Below, piece after piece: positions 17,085 through 25,870 of a DNA stretch of 64,000 bases. The stretch spans positions 1-64,000 of the forward strand of contig JACJNX010000042.1 in the NCBI GenBank assembly GCA_014695255.1, given 5' to 3'. The stretch is from Cyanobacteria bacterium FACHB-63. GTDB lineage: Bacteria; Cyanobacteriota; Cyanobacteriia; Leptolyngbyales; Leptolyngbyaceae. A program made the position numbers and the translations under genes. How positions within the stretch are numbered: the stretch's first letter is position 1; every line of letters starts with the position of its first letter. A model generated the notes under the pieces. The model saw only the letters and a program-made list of their open reading frames with translations, did not search any database and was not told the origin of the DNA.

Positions 17085-18917
17085 ATGAGTGTCGCACAGT
17101 GCATCAAGCGATCGTTAAGAACAACCCGGTTTTGGCAAGAAAACGCCTTTATTTTACGAGAATTTAAGTCTTTTCCTCGAATTGCGATCGCAGCCGTTTT
17201 ATTCGCCGTTGCATCCGCGACCTTTGAGGGGTTTGGGCTGGGATTTCTGCTTGCATTTCTACAAAGTCTGATTAGTCCGAATCTTGAACCATTCAAAACA
17301 GGAATTGATTGGTTCGATTTTATGATTCTTGGCATTGATCGCAGTGCCACTGAGCGACTATTGCGGGTATCGAGTTTGATTTTGCTATCAGCTTGGGTTC
17401 GGGCTGGATTTAATTATCTGACTCAGGTGTATACCGAACTGACGCAGCAAACATTAGTCGATCGACTGCGGAAGCGGATCTTTGAGCAATTACAAGCGGT
17501 GAGTTTAAGCTACTTTGATCAGACTGCTGCGGGTGAATTGATCAATACAATCACTAGCGAAATCGGTCGGCTCAATTATGCTTGTACGCTATTTGCTTTT
17601 ATTATCACTAAGCTATTAGCCTTGGTGCTGTATTTCGTATTGCTGTTTACGATCTCCTGGGAATTTACGATCGTTGCTCTGGTGTTGTTTAGCTTGATTG
17701 GAGTTGTGCTGTCGCAAGTTAACAATCGAGTGAGAGCGAGAAGTATTGCTGTTTCCGAAGCGAATGAAGGGTTTACCAGTAGAGCGCTGGAATTTATCAC
17801 AGGAATTCGGACGGTGCAAGCCTTTGCGACTCAAGACTATGAGCGTCAACGGTTTTATGCTGCAAGTTCGCAAGTTGTTCGAGCGGGAATGCGATCGGTG
17901 CGCCAGTCGGCGGTCGTGCGTCCTTTAGCAGAAGGACTCGCAACCACGGTACTGATTTTGATGATCATTCTTGCGATCGCAGTTTTTGTGCAAAACGGAT
18001 CGCTTCAGACTGCATCGCTGCTCACATTTTTGTTTGTGTTGTTTCGGTTGGTTCCTGTTGTTTATGAAGCGAACTCGACTCGCGTTCAACTCACGGCTGT
18101 CACTGGCTCGATTCGGAATCTGCGTGAGCTGCTACGGCGCGATAACAAGCCCTATTTGCAGGAGGGCGATCGAATTTTTGACGGATTGAAGCACTCGATC
18201 GAATTTCAGGCGGTCGATTTTGGCTACGATCCGCAGCAGCTTGTGTTGAAGGAAGTCTCGCTGTGCATTGCAAAAGGAAAAACGACTGCGATCGTGGGCG
18301 GTTCTGGCGCGGGAAAAACCACGCTGGTCGATTTAATTCCGCGATTTTATGATCCAACGGCTGGCAAGGTTTTATTTGATGGCGAGGATGTCCGACTGTT
18401 TGCGGTTCAGTCGCTGCGCCACAGAATTGCGATCGTCAGTCAGGATACGTTTATTTTTAATACGTCGGTACGCGAGAACATTGCTTACGGATTGAATGAG
18501 GTCAGCGATCAAGAAGTTTGGCAAGCCGCCGAGCAAGCGAATGCTTTGAAGTTCATTCTGGAACTGCCGGAGCAATTTGAAACGGTATTAGGCGATCGCG
18601 GGGTGCGATTATCTGGCGGACAGCGCCAACGGCTGGCGATCGCGCGAGCATTGCTACGTGATCCGGAGATTCTCATTCTCGATGAAGCGACGAGCGCTCT
18701 AGATTCGGAATCAGAACGGCTGATTCAGCAGTCTGTGGAGCGGTTATCGCACGGACGAACTGTGATCACGATCGCGCATCGGCTTTCGACCATTATCAGA
18801 GCGGATCAGGTTGTGGTGATGGAGCAGGGGCAAGTGGTTGAGCAGGGGAGTTATCAGGCATTATTAGCGCAGCAGGGAAGACTTTGGCACTATCACCGCA
18901 TTCAGCATGAAGCGTGA
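17085..18917 (+). CDS. ABC exporter, HepA-like
   Basis: A 610-residue half-transporter. The N-terminal type I exporter domain has about six helices (residues 35-310). The nucleotide-binding domain has Walker A (GGSGAGKTTLVD), signature LSGGQRQRLAIARALL, Walker B (ILILDEATSALD) and the H-loop (IAHRLS). The N-terminus (IKRSLRTTRFWQENAFI) recalls heterocyst HepA. I chose ATG 17085, with AGAGGAAAG just upstream, over a TTG at 17052 that would overlap hepC. Next to glycosyltransferases it probably exports a lipid-linked saccharide. Heterocyst function is not proven. Confidence 0.9.
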   Translation: MSVAQCIKRSLRTTRFWQENAFILREFKSFPRIAIAAVLFAVASATFEGFGLGFLLAFLQSLISPNLEPFKTGIDWFDFMILGIDRSATERLLRVSSLILLSAWVRAGFNYLTQVYTELTQQTLVDRLRKRIFEQLQAVSLSYFDQTAAGELINTITSEIGRLNYACTLFAFIITKLLALVLYFVLLFTISWEFTIVALVLFSLIGVVLSQVNNRVRARSIAVSEANEGFTSRALEFITGIRTVQAFATQDYERQRFYAASSQVVRAGMRSVRQSAVVRPLAEGLATTVLILMIILAIAVFVQNGSLQTASLLTFLFVLFRLVPVVYEANSTRVQLTAVTGSIRNLRELLRRDNKPYLQEGDRIFDGLKHSIEFQAVDFGYDPQQLVLKEVSLCIAKGKTTAIVGGSGAGKTTLVDLIPRFYDPTAGKVLFDGEDVRLFAVQSLRHRIAIVSQDTFIFNTSVRENIAYGLNEVSDQEVWQAAEQANALKFILELPEQFETVLGDRGVRLSGGQRQRLAIARALLRDPEILILDEATSALDSESERLIQQSVERLSHGRTVITIAHRLSTIIRADQVVVMEQGQVVEQGSYQALLAQQGRLWHYHRIQHEA

Positions 18918-20091
18918 GCGATTAAAGATGAATTTAATTGTGCTGGAGAATCACGTTACCCGTCAGCGCGGGGGGCAAGAATTGAACTTGCTGGAAATTT
19001 GTCGCGGCTTGTTTCAACGGGGGCATCGGATTACTTTGCTATATCTGAAACCCGGTGATTTACTTTCACAGTATCAGTCTTTTTGCGATCGCACGATTCA
19101 AATTAGCGCTTATGGATTTGATTGGCGAAGCGTCAGGAGTACGCTGCAATTTTTGCCAGGGTTAATCAAGATCGGGCAAATGTCGATCGCGCATAATTCG
19201 ATCGTTTTCTGTAATGATTATCATTTCTCATTATTTGCTTCTGCGCTGTCGTTTTTCTATCAATTGCCGTATGTGTGTTATTTACAACTTCCACCGATTA
19301 ATCTAAATCGTCAGCGTAAATTTGGATTGCGTCGCGTGGATCGATTTATCGCAGTTTCGCAACAAACGAAGCAAGACTGGGTCACATTTGGAATTGAGCA
19401 CGATCGAATTCAAGTCGTTTATAACGGTGTTGATTTAGAAAAGTTCAAGCCTGCTGAGAATTTGGTGCAAATTCGGCAGCAATGGCAGGTTTTCGATGAT
19501 ACAAAGATAATCTCGTATATCGGTAGAATTGACCGGGAAAAAGGACTAGAAACACTGATCAAAGCGGCAGCAATCTTAATCAAGAAAGGAACAAGAATTA
19601 GAGTTTTGATTGCTGGAAAACCTGTTGTGCATTACAGTTCTTCCAGGAAACGTGAGTGCGAAGATGAAGGCATGGACTATCTACGATCGCTCAATCAACT
19701 CGTTGAGGCACAAGGAATTTCTCATCAAGTTCAGTTTGTTGGACATCTCGCAAATCCGGTGTCTTTGTATCAAGCTAGCGATGTCAATGTTTTACCGAGT
19801 GTATGGAGTGAACCTTGTAGTTTAGGCTTGTTTGAATCATTATCTTGTGGCGTTCCTAAAATTGCCAGTCGGATTGGTGGAAATCCCGAAATTCTCACCG
19901 GATTTTTGGATTTCTTGTTTACTCCAGGTGATGAGAACGATTTAGCAAATTGTCTCGATCGAGTTCTGGATTGGCGGGAGAAAGATCCCTCTTTGGGTAC
20001 AAGATGTCGGCAATACATTCTAAATTATTTTAGTTACGAGAAAATGATTGACGGCATCGAAAAGAACTTACTTGAATTGCATCGCGAGTGA
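18907..20091 (+). CDS. Glycosyltransferase family 4
   Basis: A 394-residue GT-B enzyme. VTRQRGGQELNLLEICRGL is the N-terminal glycine loop. The donor domain carries ISYIGRIDREKGLETLIKAA and the EX7E-like region SVWSEPCSLGLFESLSCGVPKI. It overlaps the ABC gene by 11 bases, implying translational coupling; ATG at 18928 is an alternative start with no overlap. It likely adds a sugar to the lipid-linked chain started by the HepC-like enzyme. Confidence 0.92.
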   Translation: MKRERLKMNLIVLENHVTRQRGGQELNLLEICRGLFQRGHRITLLYLKPGDLLSQYQSFCDRTIQISAYGFDWRSVRSTLQFLPGLIKIGQMSIAHNSIVFCNDYHFSLFASALSFFYQLPYVCYLQLPPINLNRQRKFGLRRVDRFIAVSQQTKQDWVTFGIEHDRIQVVYNGVDLEKFKPAENLVQIRQQWQVFDDTKIISYIGRIDREKGLETLIKAAAILIKKGTRIRVLIAGKPVVHYSSSRKRECEDEGMDYLRSLNQLVEAQGISHQVQFVGHLANPVSLYQASDVNVLPSVWSEPCSLGLFESLSCGVPKIASRIGGNPEILTGFLDFLFTPGDENDLANCLDRVLDWREKDPSLGTRCRQYILNYFSYEKMIDGIEKNLLELHRE

Positions 20092-20109
20092 CCTTCGCTT
20101 GAATTTTTT

Positions 20110-21249
20110 ATGAAAACGCTCTTTACGTTTCACTATCCTGCTGATCCCAATGCGGGTGGTCCTGGTGTGACTTGGCGCTTGGGTCAGGAATACGAAAAAC
20201 TGGGACATCAAACTGAGTTTTATTCACTCGATGATCTGCCGAAACAATTACCGCCGCTATTAAAGTTTGTCTTCTTTCCAGAATTTACAACCGCAAAAAT
20301 TCTACGATCGCTCTCCTCGATCGATGTGATCGATGCTTCGACAGCAGATGCCTGGATTTGGGGGCTGATTCTGCAAAAGTTTCGCAAATCGCGGCCGCTG
20401 CTTGTCTGCCGTTGTCACGGGCTAGAACATATCGAACATCTGGAATATCTCGAAGAAGCACAGCGCGGAAACCTCAAACTCGAATGGAAATACCCGCTCT
20501 ATCGCGCCAGTATTCGCCTGTGGGAAGTCGCAACCTCAATGCGGCAGTCTGATCTGGTGCTGTTGCTGAATCATCGCGATCGAGATTACGTGGTCGAGAA
20601 GTTAGGGGTTCATCCCGATCGTGCTCATGTCGTCCCCAATGGGATTCCCGAAGCGATGTTAAGTCTGCCGTTTGAGCCAACGCCTTCAGAGAATGAGCCA
20701 ATCAAAATTGCTCAAGTGAGTAGCTACATTGTTCGTAAAGGCATTCAATACGGCACCCCTGCGCTCAATGCAATTCTCAAGCGCTATCCGAAAGTAGAAG
20801 TGAGTCTATTCGGAACCGAGTGCCCCGCCGAACAGGTGTATCCCGATTTCGATCCAGAAGTGCGCGATCGAGTGACGGTGATTCCGTATTATGAAAATCA
20901 CAAGCTCCCGGAACTGCTCAAAGGGCATCACATCAAGGTGTTACCTACCATTTCAGAAGGGTTCGGGGTGGCGCTGGTGGAAGCAATGGCGTGTGGATTA
21001 GCTCCTGTCACCACAACGGCTCCGGGTCCTTTGGAAATTGTGCGCGATGGTGAAACTGGGCTAATCGTACCTTGTCGCGATTGCGAAGCCTTCGAGCAAG
21101 CGATTGAAACGCTGATTCTCGATCGTTCCATGCTCGATCGTCTGCGGCAAAATGCTTATCGATCGGCACAGCGATACAGTTGGAAAAACATCGCTCAAGA
21201 TACTCTCAAGCTCTACGATGCCGCTTGGCAAATGCGATCGACATCCTGA
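20110..21249 (+). CDS. Glycosyltransferase family 4
   Basis: A 379-residue GT-B enzyme with PADPNAGGPGVTWRLGQEY at the N-terminus, AHVVPNGIPEAML before the donor domain, and ISEGFGVALVEAMACGLAPV as the EX7E-type sugar-nucleotide motif. It starts 18 bases after the preceding GT4 stop codon and belongs to the same operon. The donor and acceptor sugars cannot be read from the sequence. Confidence 0.92.
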   Translation: MKTLFTFHYPADPNAGGPGVTWRLGQEYEKLGHQTEFYSLDDLPKQLPPLLKFVFFPEFTTAKILRSLSSIDVIDASTADAWIWGLILQKFRKSRPLLVCRCHGLEHIEHLEYLEEAQRGNLKLEWKYPLYRASIRLWEVATSMRQSDLVLLLNHRDRDYVVEKLGVHPDRAHVVPNGIPEAMLSLPFEPTPSENEPIKIAQVSSYIVRKGIQYGTPALNAILKRYPKVEVSLFGTECPAEQVYPDFDPEVRDRVTVIPYYENHKLPELLKGHHIKVLPTISEGFGVALVEAMACGLAPVTTTAPGPLEIVRDGETGLIVPCRDCEAFEQAIETLILDRSMLDRLRQNAYRSAQRYSWKNIAQDTLKLYDAAWQMRSTS

Positions 21250-21340
21250 ATCTCAATTCGGCAAAATTCGGTTCGATGCTTCGAGGTCGCCTTCTAAATT
21301 CCCTCTTCCCACGTTCCGCCTCTACTATCTCACCGACTTT

Positions 21341-22768
21341 ATGTACAGCACCCAACCGCAACCCAAATCCCCGCAACTTTCTGAACCCTGGCTTCTGATT
21401 GGGAGCTTGATTGCGTTTACGGTGCTGTGTCTTGCCGTTAACGTTGCCTCGATTCTCAGGCTTGCTTTTCCTGTCGGCAGTTTAGCAGTTGGAGCGCTGC
21501 TATTTTTTCGCTATCCAATGTTCTACATTGGCTTTACCTGGTGGCTTTGGTTTCTCACGCCCTTTGTTCGACGATTGATCGATTGGGAGGTTGGGTGGCT
21601 TGATCCCAATCCGGTTTTACTGGCTCCGTTTCTAGTGTCGTTATTATCGACGCTAACATTGCTGATTCAATTGCCCAAAGCAATTCGAGGGAATGGTTTA
21701 CCGTTTGTCCTATCTGCGATCGCAGTGTTATACGGAGCGTTTATCGGACTGATGGAATATCAAATCCAAACGGTGATCGTTGCGCTGTTAAACTGGCTGA
21801 CTCCGATCGTGTTTGGTTATTACTTATTTTCTCATTGGCGACGATTTCCAGAACTGAAGCGCGTTACAGAACGAGTATTTCTCTGGGGAACCTTAGTGAT
21901 GGGCGTTTACGGTGTCATTCAGTTCCTAGTTGCGCCCCTGTGGGATCAGTATTGGCTGCAAAATCTGATTAATGTTCTGATGATTTATTCATTTGGAACA
22001 CCGAATCCGTTATCGATTCGAGTCTTTAGCACCATGCACTCCCCGCAGCCGTTCGCCGCAACAATGGTGGCAGGAGTGCTATTACTGTTTGCGATTAAGA
22101 GTCCATTGAAGCTCGTATCATCAGGATTCGGATATCTTGCATTGCTGCTAACGTTGGTGAGAACTGCTTGGTTGAGTTGGCTCATCGGATTGATTGTCTA
22201 TCTCCCATCGTTGAAACCCAAGCTGCAAATGCGATTAATCGTCACGTTGATGCTGATGTCGCTGGTTGTGTTGCCCTTAACGATGGTTGAGCCATTTTCA
22301 ACGGTGATCAATTCGCGGTTACAAACGTTCTTTGCAGGGCAGCAGGACGGCAGCTTTATCGATCGCAGTATTGGTTATGCCAATCTTCTTAGCGAAGCCT
22401 TGAGCGAATTTGAAGGTCGCGGATTAGGATATGTGATTCGAGATTCAAATATCGGTGGGAACGATAGCGGCGTTCTCACGTTATTCCTGAATTTAGGCTG
22501 GATGGGAACGATTCCTTATGTCGCAGGAATTGCGCTGTTGGTGTTTGGAGCGCTGCAAGTCAGGCAAGCTTCTAGCGATCCGTTTGTTGGAGCCTGTCGC
22601 GCGATCGTGATTGCGATCGTCTCTCAGATCAGTCTCAATACCGTGATGCTGACTCCGTTTGGCATGGTGCTATGGGGATTTATGGGGTTAACTGCTGCGG
22701 CTCGATTGTATGAAACGCAGCAAGCAGCAAACCCCATAGAGATCGTCCCTAACCTGCCAAAACTTTAG
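21341..22768 (+). CDS. O-antigen polymerase/ligase-like membrane protein
   Basis: A 475-residue protein with about eleven or twelve membrane helices. A large hydrophilic loop near 330-390 (NSRLQTFFAGQQDGSFIDRS) resembles the periplasmic loop of Wzy/WaaL enzymes, which polymerise or ligate lipid-linked sugar units outside the membrane. The start at 21341 lies 91 bases after the GT4 stop; the frame is open further upstream but that part overlaps the GT4 gene. It closes the polysaccharide operon and overlaps the convergent aminotransferase gene by 20 bases. Confidence 0.85.
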   Translation: MYSTQPQPKSPQLSEPWLLIGSLIAFTVLCLAVNVASILRLAFPVGSLAVGALLFFRYPMFYIGFTWWLWFLTPFVRRLIDWEVGWLDPNPVLLAPFLVSLLSTLTLLIQLPKAIRGNGLPFVLSAIAVLYGAFIGLMEYQIQTVIVALLNWLTPIVFGYYLFSHWRRFPELKRVTERVFLWGTLVMGVYGVIQFLVAPLWDQYWLQNLINVLMIYSFGTPNPLSIRVFSTMHSPQPFAATMVAGVLLLFAIKSPLKLVSSGFGYLALLLTLVRTAWLSWLIGLIVYLPSLKPKLQMRLIVTLMLMSLVVLPLTMVEPFSTVINSRLQTFFAGQQDGSFIDRSIGYANLLSEALSEFEGRGLGYVIRDSNIGGNDSGVLTLFLNLGWMGTIPYVAGIALLVFGALQVRQASSDPFVGACRAIVIAIVSQISLNTVMLTPFGMVLWGFMGLTAAARLYETQQAANPIEIVPNLPKL

Positions 22769-23900
22769 CCGCCGCCGTAATTCCCGCTCCAGGCGTAAAG
22801 CCCTCGTAGCCGAGTTCTTGCAGGGTGGCTTCGAGCGCAGAAATCGCTGTGAGAATGTCGCGATCGCTGACAAATCCCAGGTGTCCGATGCGGAAGATTT
22901 GACCTTTGAGGTGATCTTGTCCACCTGCCAGTGCGATATCGAAGCGTTTCCGCATGATGCCACGAATCTTTTCTGCATCCACTCCATTCGGCATCACCGC
23001 AGTAATCGCCGGACTGCTGCACTCATCTGCCGCAAACAAAGGCATTCCCAACCCTTGAACCGCCGCACGGGTAGCTCGCCGAAGCCGTTCATGTCGAGCA
23101 AAGATGTTTTCTAATCCTTCTGCCTGCATCATTCTCAATGCGGCTTGCATTGCATAGAACAAGTTAATCGCAGGGGTGAATGGAGTGGTATCTTTAGCGC
23201 TCGACTTGCGATATTTACCCAAATCCAAATAGTAGCGGGGAAGTTTCGCCGTTTTGTATGCTTCCCAAGCTTTTGGACCCACCGCAACAAAGCCTAATCC
23301 GGGGGGAATCATATAGCCTTTTTGCGAACCAGATGCGACTACATCTAAGCCCCATTCATCGACAGGAACGCTGGTTGCTCCTAAGCTCGTCACCGTATCC
23401 ACAATAATCAACGCTTCGCCGTGGGCTTTAACGTGGCGATTGATCGCTTCGAGATCGTTGATCACTCCGGTTGAGGTTTCGCTGTGCGTGATAATCACCG
23501 CTTTAATTTGCTTGTCGCGATCGCTCTCCAATTTCTCGCGAAACACTTCGGGATCAAGCGGTTTACCCCATTCTGCCGTGATTCGCTCGGTTTGCAGCCC
23601 ATAGGCATCAGTCACTTCTGCCCAGCGCTCTCCGAACTTACCGTTTGATCCGACTAACACGCGATCGCCCGGACTGAGAAAGTTGATAATTCCGGCTTCC
23701 ATGGCTCCTGTCCCACTAGCAGCCAGGATGAGTAAATCATTTTGCGTTTGGTGCAGCCATTTGAGATTTTGGGTGACTTCTGCCACAATTTTGCCAAAAT
23801 CACCGCTCCGGTGTCCGATCGGATGTTTTGCCATTGCCGATAAGACCTGCTCCGGCACCGGAGTTGGTCCCGGAATCATGAGCATCAGCTTGTCGTCCAT
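22749..23900 (-). CDS. Class V PLP aminotransferase (alanine/serine-glyoxylate type)
   Basis: A 383-residue fold-type I PLP enzyme. The opening MLMIPGPTPVPEQVLSAM is typical of alanine/serine-glyoxylate aminotransferases (also annotated as a soluble hydrogenase 42-kDa subunit in cyanobacteria). The cofactor-binding Asp lies in LIIVDTVTSLG and the Schiff-base Lys in VASGSQKGYMIPPG. It likely converts glyoxylate to glycine in photorespiration. No operon partner is visible; its 3' end overlaps the convergent Wzy-like gene by 20 bases. Confidence 0.93.
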   Translation of the reverse strand: MDDKLMLMIPGPTPVPEQVLSAMAKHPIGHRSGDFGKIVAEVTQNLKWLHQTQNDLLILAASGTGAMEAGIINFLSPGDRVLVGSNGKFGERWAEVTDAYGLQTERITAEWGKPLDPEVFREKLESDRDKQIKAVIITHSETSTGVINDLEAINRHVKAHGEALIIVDTVTSLGATSVPVDEWGLDVVASGSQKGYMIPPGLGFVAVGPKAWEAYKTAKLPRYYLDLGKYRKSSAKDTTPFTPAINLFYAMQAALRMMQAEGLENIFARHERLRRATRAAVQGLGMPLFAADECSSPAITAVMPNGVDAEKIRGIMRKRFDIALAGGQDHLKGQIFRIGHLGFVSDRDILTAISALEATLQELGYEGFTPGAGITAAAKVLAG

Positions 23901-24056
23901 GTTGGGTTCCCTTAGAAAGCTAGAACAATTTGTGCATGATCCAGGATTACACAGATGGTTGAGAATGCGGAATTTGAAGGTTTGAATTTAATGAAGCAGG
24001 TTTTCAGATTCGGAATGAAATTATACTAAAAGCATTCCGAATCGCAATGGTACAGG

Positions 24057-24272
24057 ATGGAAACCATTAACATTCAAGTCGATACAGAGGTTGCGAGAAC
24101 CTATCATTCTGCGAATCCAGAGCAACAGCAAAAGGTTCAAGCATTAATGAATTTGTGGCTGAAGCGTGCTTTGCAAGTTACCCAGTTGCAAACAACGATG
24201 GATCAGTTAAGCGACGAAGCGGAAGCGAACGGATTAACGCCTGACATTTTGCGATCGATCCTAGATGAGTAG
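24057..24272 (+). CDS. Antitoxin partner of a PIN-domain toxin
   Basis: A 71-residue, mostly helical protein (INIQVDTEVARTYHSANPEQQQKVQALMNLWLKRAL). It matches small cyanobacterial antitoxins that precede PIN-family RNase toxins. Its stop codon overlaps the toxin start by eight bases, a typical operon arrangement. The toxin downstream is broken, so this is now an orphan antitoxin, free to drift unless it neutralises related toxins elsewhere. Confidence 0.75.
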   Translation: METINIQVDTEVARTYHSANPEQQQKVQALMNLWLKRALQVTQLQTTMDQLSDEAEANGLTPDILRSILDE

Positions 24273-24589
24273 CGATCGATTTGTTCTAGACACTAATTTG
24301 CTGCTCATCAGTGCAGCCTTGTTTAAACGCTCGATCGCACGGCAGGCCTTTGATGTAGCAATCTCAAATGGAACGATTCTTTTATCTGAATCTGTACTCA
24401 CAGAACTGAGGGACGTTTTTAGTCGATCGCGCTTTGATCGATATTTGTCGCTTGAGTCACGAAGCCAGTGGAAATGCAAGTTATGTTCTCACGAGCGATC
24501 AGGATTTGCTGGTTTTGCACCCGTTTCGAGAGGTAAAGATTCTCACTCCCGCAGATTTCCTTAACCCCTCGTTTCCATCAAGCGAATAG
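24265..24589 (+). pseudogene. PIN-domain toxin, internally deleted and frameshifted
   Basis: The N-terminus is a good PIN start (SSDRFVLDTNLLLISAALF, with the first catalytic Asp, then ESVLTELRDVFSRSRFDRY). After about 60 codons the frame becomes nonsense. The true C-terminal part then appears in the +1 frame from about 24450: GNASYVLTSDQDLLVLHPF, then KILTPADFL, ending at 24589. Intact homologues have about 60 more residues between these parts, including further acidic active-site residues. The gene has therefore lost its middle together with the reading frame, and should not give an active RNase. Confidence 0.8.
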
Positions 24590-24874
24590 GTCAGGTCGAT
24601 ACGATCGCAATGCTGCACCCAAGGGACTATCTGCATCGATCTGGAATGAATGCAGTGGAATAATCTTGATCAATCCAACCCGTTGAGATGGAAACAGCGT
24701 GAAAAATTGCGGAACAGGTTGATGAAAGTAAATTGCGGGTGCTGAGAGATTACCTGCCTGAAATGCGGCAACTCTAGCGACATTCCTCCAAGGCGAGGTA
24801 GCACAAAAGCCAAACTGGTGAAACTCAATGCCTTCAGATGAAGCAACAATCTCTGTAGTTGTCATACCCAACAA
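24578..24874 (-). CDS. Hypothetical protein, possibly truncated
   Basis: A 98-residue frame with protein-like composition: EFHQFGFCATSPWRNVARVAAF and then FSLFPSQ-type strands, ending DSPLGAALRSYRPDLFA. The end resembles the C-terminus of small PH-like domain proteins, but the first residues (MLGMTTTEIVASSEG) are short for such a domain, so the 5' part may be missing. It overlaps the end of the broken toxin by 12 bases. I do not recognise a named family. Confidence 0.45.
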   Translation of the reverse strand: MLGMTTTEIVASSEGIEFHQFGFCATSPWRNVARVAAFQAGNLSAPAIYFHQPVPQFFTLFPSQRVGLIKIIPLHSFQIDADSPLGAALRSYRPDLFA

Positions 24875-24921
24875 GGCCCCACCTACGATTACTGCATTTG
24901 ACAGGTTGAATTTAATGTCAA

Positions 24922-24956
24922 AATGACTTGCAAGTCGTAGTCATTATGAGTATGAT
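24922..24956 (+). promoter_or_regulatory. Promoter with overlapping palindromic operator before sulfiredoxin
   Basis: TTGCAA at 24928-24933 and TATGAT at 24951-24956 are separated by exactly 17 bases, a good sigma-70-type promoter ending 26 bases before the sulfiredoxin ATG. An inverted repeat, AATGACT at 24922-24928 and AGTCATT at 24939-24945, covers the -35 element and spacer, where a repressor such as a PerR/Fur-type regulator could sit. The regulator identity is inference. Confidence 0.55.
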
Positions 24957-24982
24957 ATAGAAGTTGGATGAAGAGAAGATTC

Positions 24983-25243
24983 ATGAGAGTTCAAGAAATC
25001 CCAATCAATCAGATTCGCCGCCCGTTATTTCGGCAGAACGATCAAGAGAAGGTTAAAAATCTCATGGCTTCAATTTCGGAGATTGGACTCGAAGAGCCGA
25101 TCGACGTTTTAGAAGTAGATGGACAGTATTACGGATTTTCGGGCTGTCATCGCTACGAAGCCTGTAGCCGACTGGGACACGAAACGATTTTGTGTAATGT
25201 GCGGCGCGCACCCAGAGCCGTTCTTAAGCAACATTTAGCTTAA
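24983..25243 (+). CDS. Sulfiredoxin
   Basis: An 86-residue ParB-fold protein with the sulfiredoxin active-site motif FSGCHR (Cys55), which binds ATP phosphate and reduces cysteine sulfinic acid in over-oxidised 2-Cys peroxiredoxins. The start at 24983 follows AGAGAAG; ATG at 24968 would add five residues. It lies 82 bases before dps on the same strand, with a small hairpin between (25253-25272). The pair fits a peroxide-defence unit. Confidence 0.9.
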   Translation: MRVQEIPINQIRRPLFRQNDQEKVKNLMASISEIGLEEPIDVLEVDGQYYGFSGCHRYEACSRLGHETILCNVRRAPRAVLKQHLA

Positions 25244-25325
25244 TTTTCAGGTTGGCTACGGGATAATAGCCAGCAAGACGGTTTGGACTACTCACTCTTT
25301 TTTAGAAATTTAGTAGGAGAAGACT

Positions 25326-25802
25326 ATGGTTCGTCAAGTTGCCATTGGCATCGAAGATCACAAGCGTCAAGAAATTGCAGAAGGCTTGTCGCGGTTATTG
25401 GCAGATACTTACACGCTGTATTTGAAAACGCACAATTTCCACTGGAATGTCACAGGCCCGATGTTCCAAACGCTGCATACGATGTTTGAGACGCAATACA
25501 CCGAGCTTGCTTTAGCGGTGGATTCGATCGCAGAACGCATCCGGGCACTGGGCTATCCGGCTCCAGGAACTTACAACGAATATGCGAAGCTCAGTTCGAT
25601 CGCTGAAACGCCGGGAGTTCCGAAAGCAGAAGAAATGATCAAGCTTCTAGTCGAAGGACAAGAAGCGGTGGTGAGAACGGCGCGATCGTTGTTTCCCTTA
25701 GTGGATGAAGCCAACGATGAACCGACTGCCGATCTGCTGACTCAACGAATGCAGATTCATGAAAAGACGGCTTGGATGCTACGAAGCTTGTTGGAATCGT
25801 AG
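25326..25802 (+). CDS. dps: Dps family ferritin-like protein
   Basis: A 158-residue four-helix protein of the Dps family. The ferroxidase residues are present: His in [12 protein letters not shown], then Asp and Glu in [16 protein letters not shown]. Dps forms dodecamers that oxidise Fe(II) with hydrogen peroxide, store iron and can bind DNA. The N-terminus is short with few basic residues, so protection by ferroxidation is more likely than DNA condensation. AGTAGGAGAAG lies upstream. It is followed by a terminator and preceded by sulfiredoxin. Confidence 0.93.
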   Translation: MVRQVAIGIEDHKRQEIAEGLSRLLADTYTLYLKTHNFHWNVTGPMFQTLHTMFETQYTELALAVDSIAERIRALGYPAPGTYNEYAKLSSIAETPGVPKAEEMIKLLVEGQEAVVRTARSLFPLVDEANDEPTADLLTQRMQIHEKTAWMLRSLLES

Positions 25803-25828
25803 GATTTTGAGTCATAAAGCTTGAGAGA

Positions 25829-25855
25829 ACCGCCGGAGTATATCTGGCGGTTTTT
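25829..25855 (+). terminator. Terminator after dps
   Basis: AACCGCC at 25829-25835 pairs with GGCGGTT at 25846-25852, with T residues at 25851-25855. It ends the sulfiredoxin-dps transcript. Confidence 0.8.
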
Positions 25856-25870
25856 CATAGCGCTAGTTTT

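Noticed and set aside
12091-22768. Proof that the organism forms heterocysts
   Set aside because: HepA- and HepC-like genes also occur in non-heterocystous cyanobacteria, and no hetR, patS or hgl genes are in the window.
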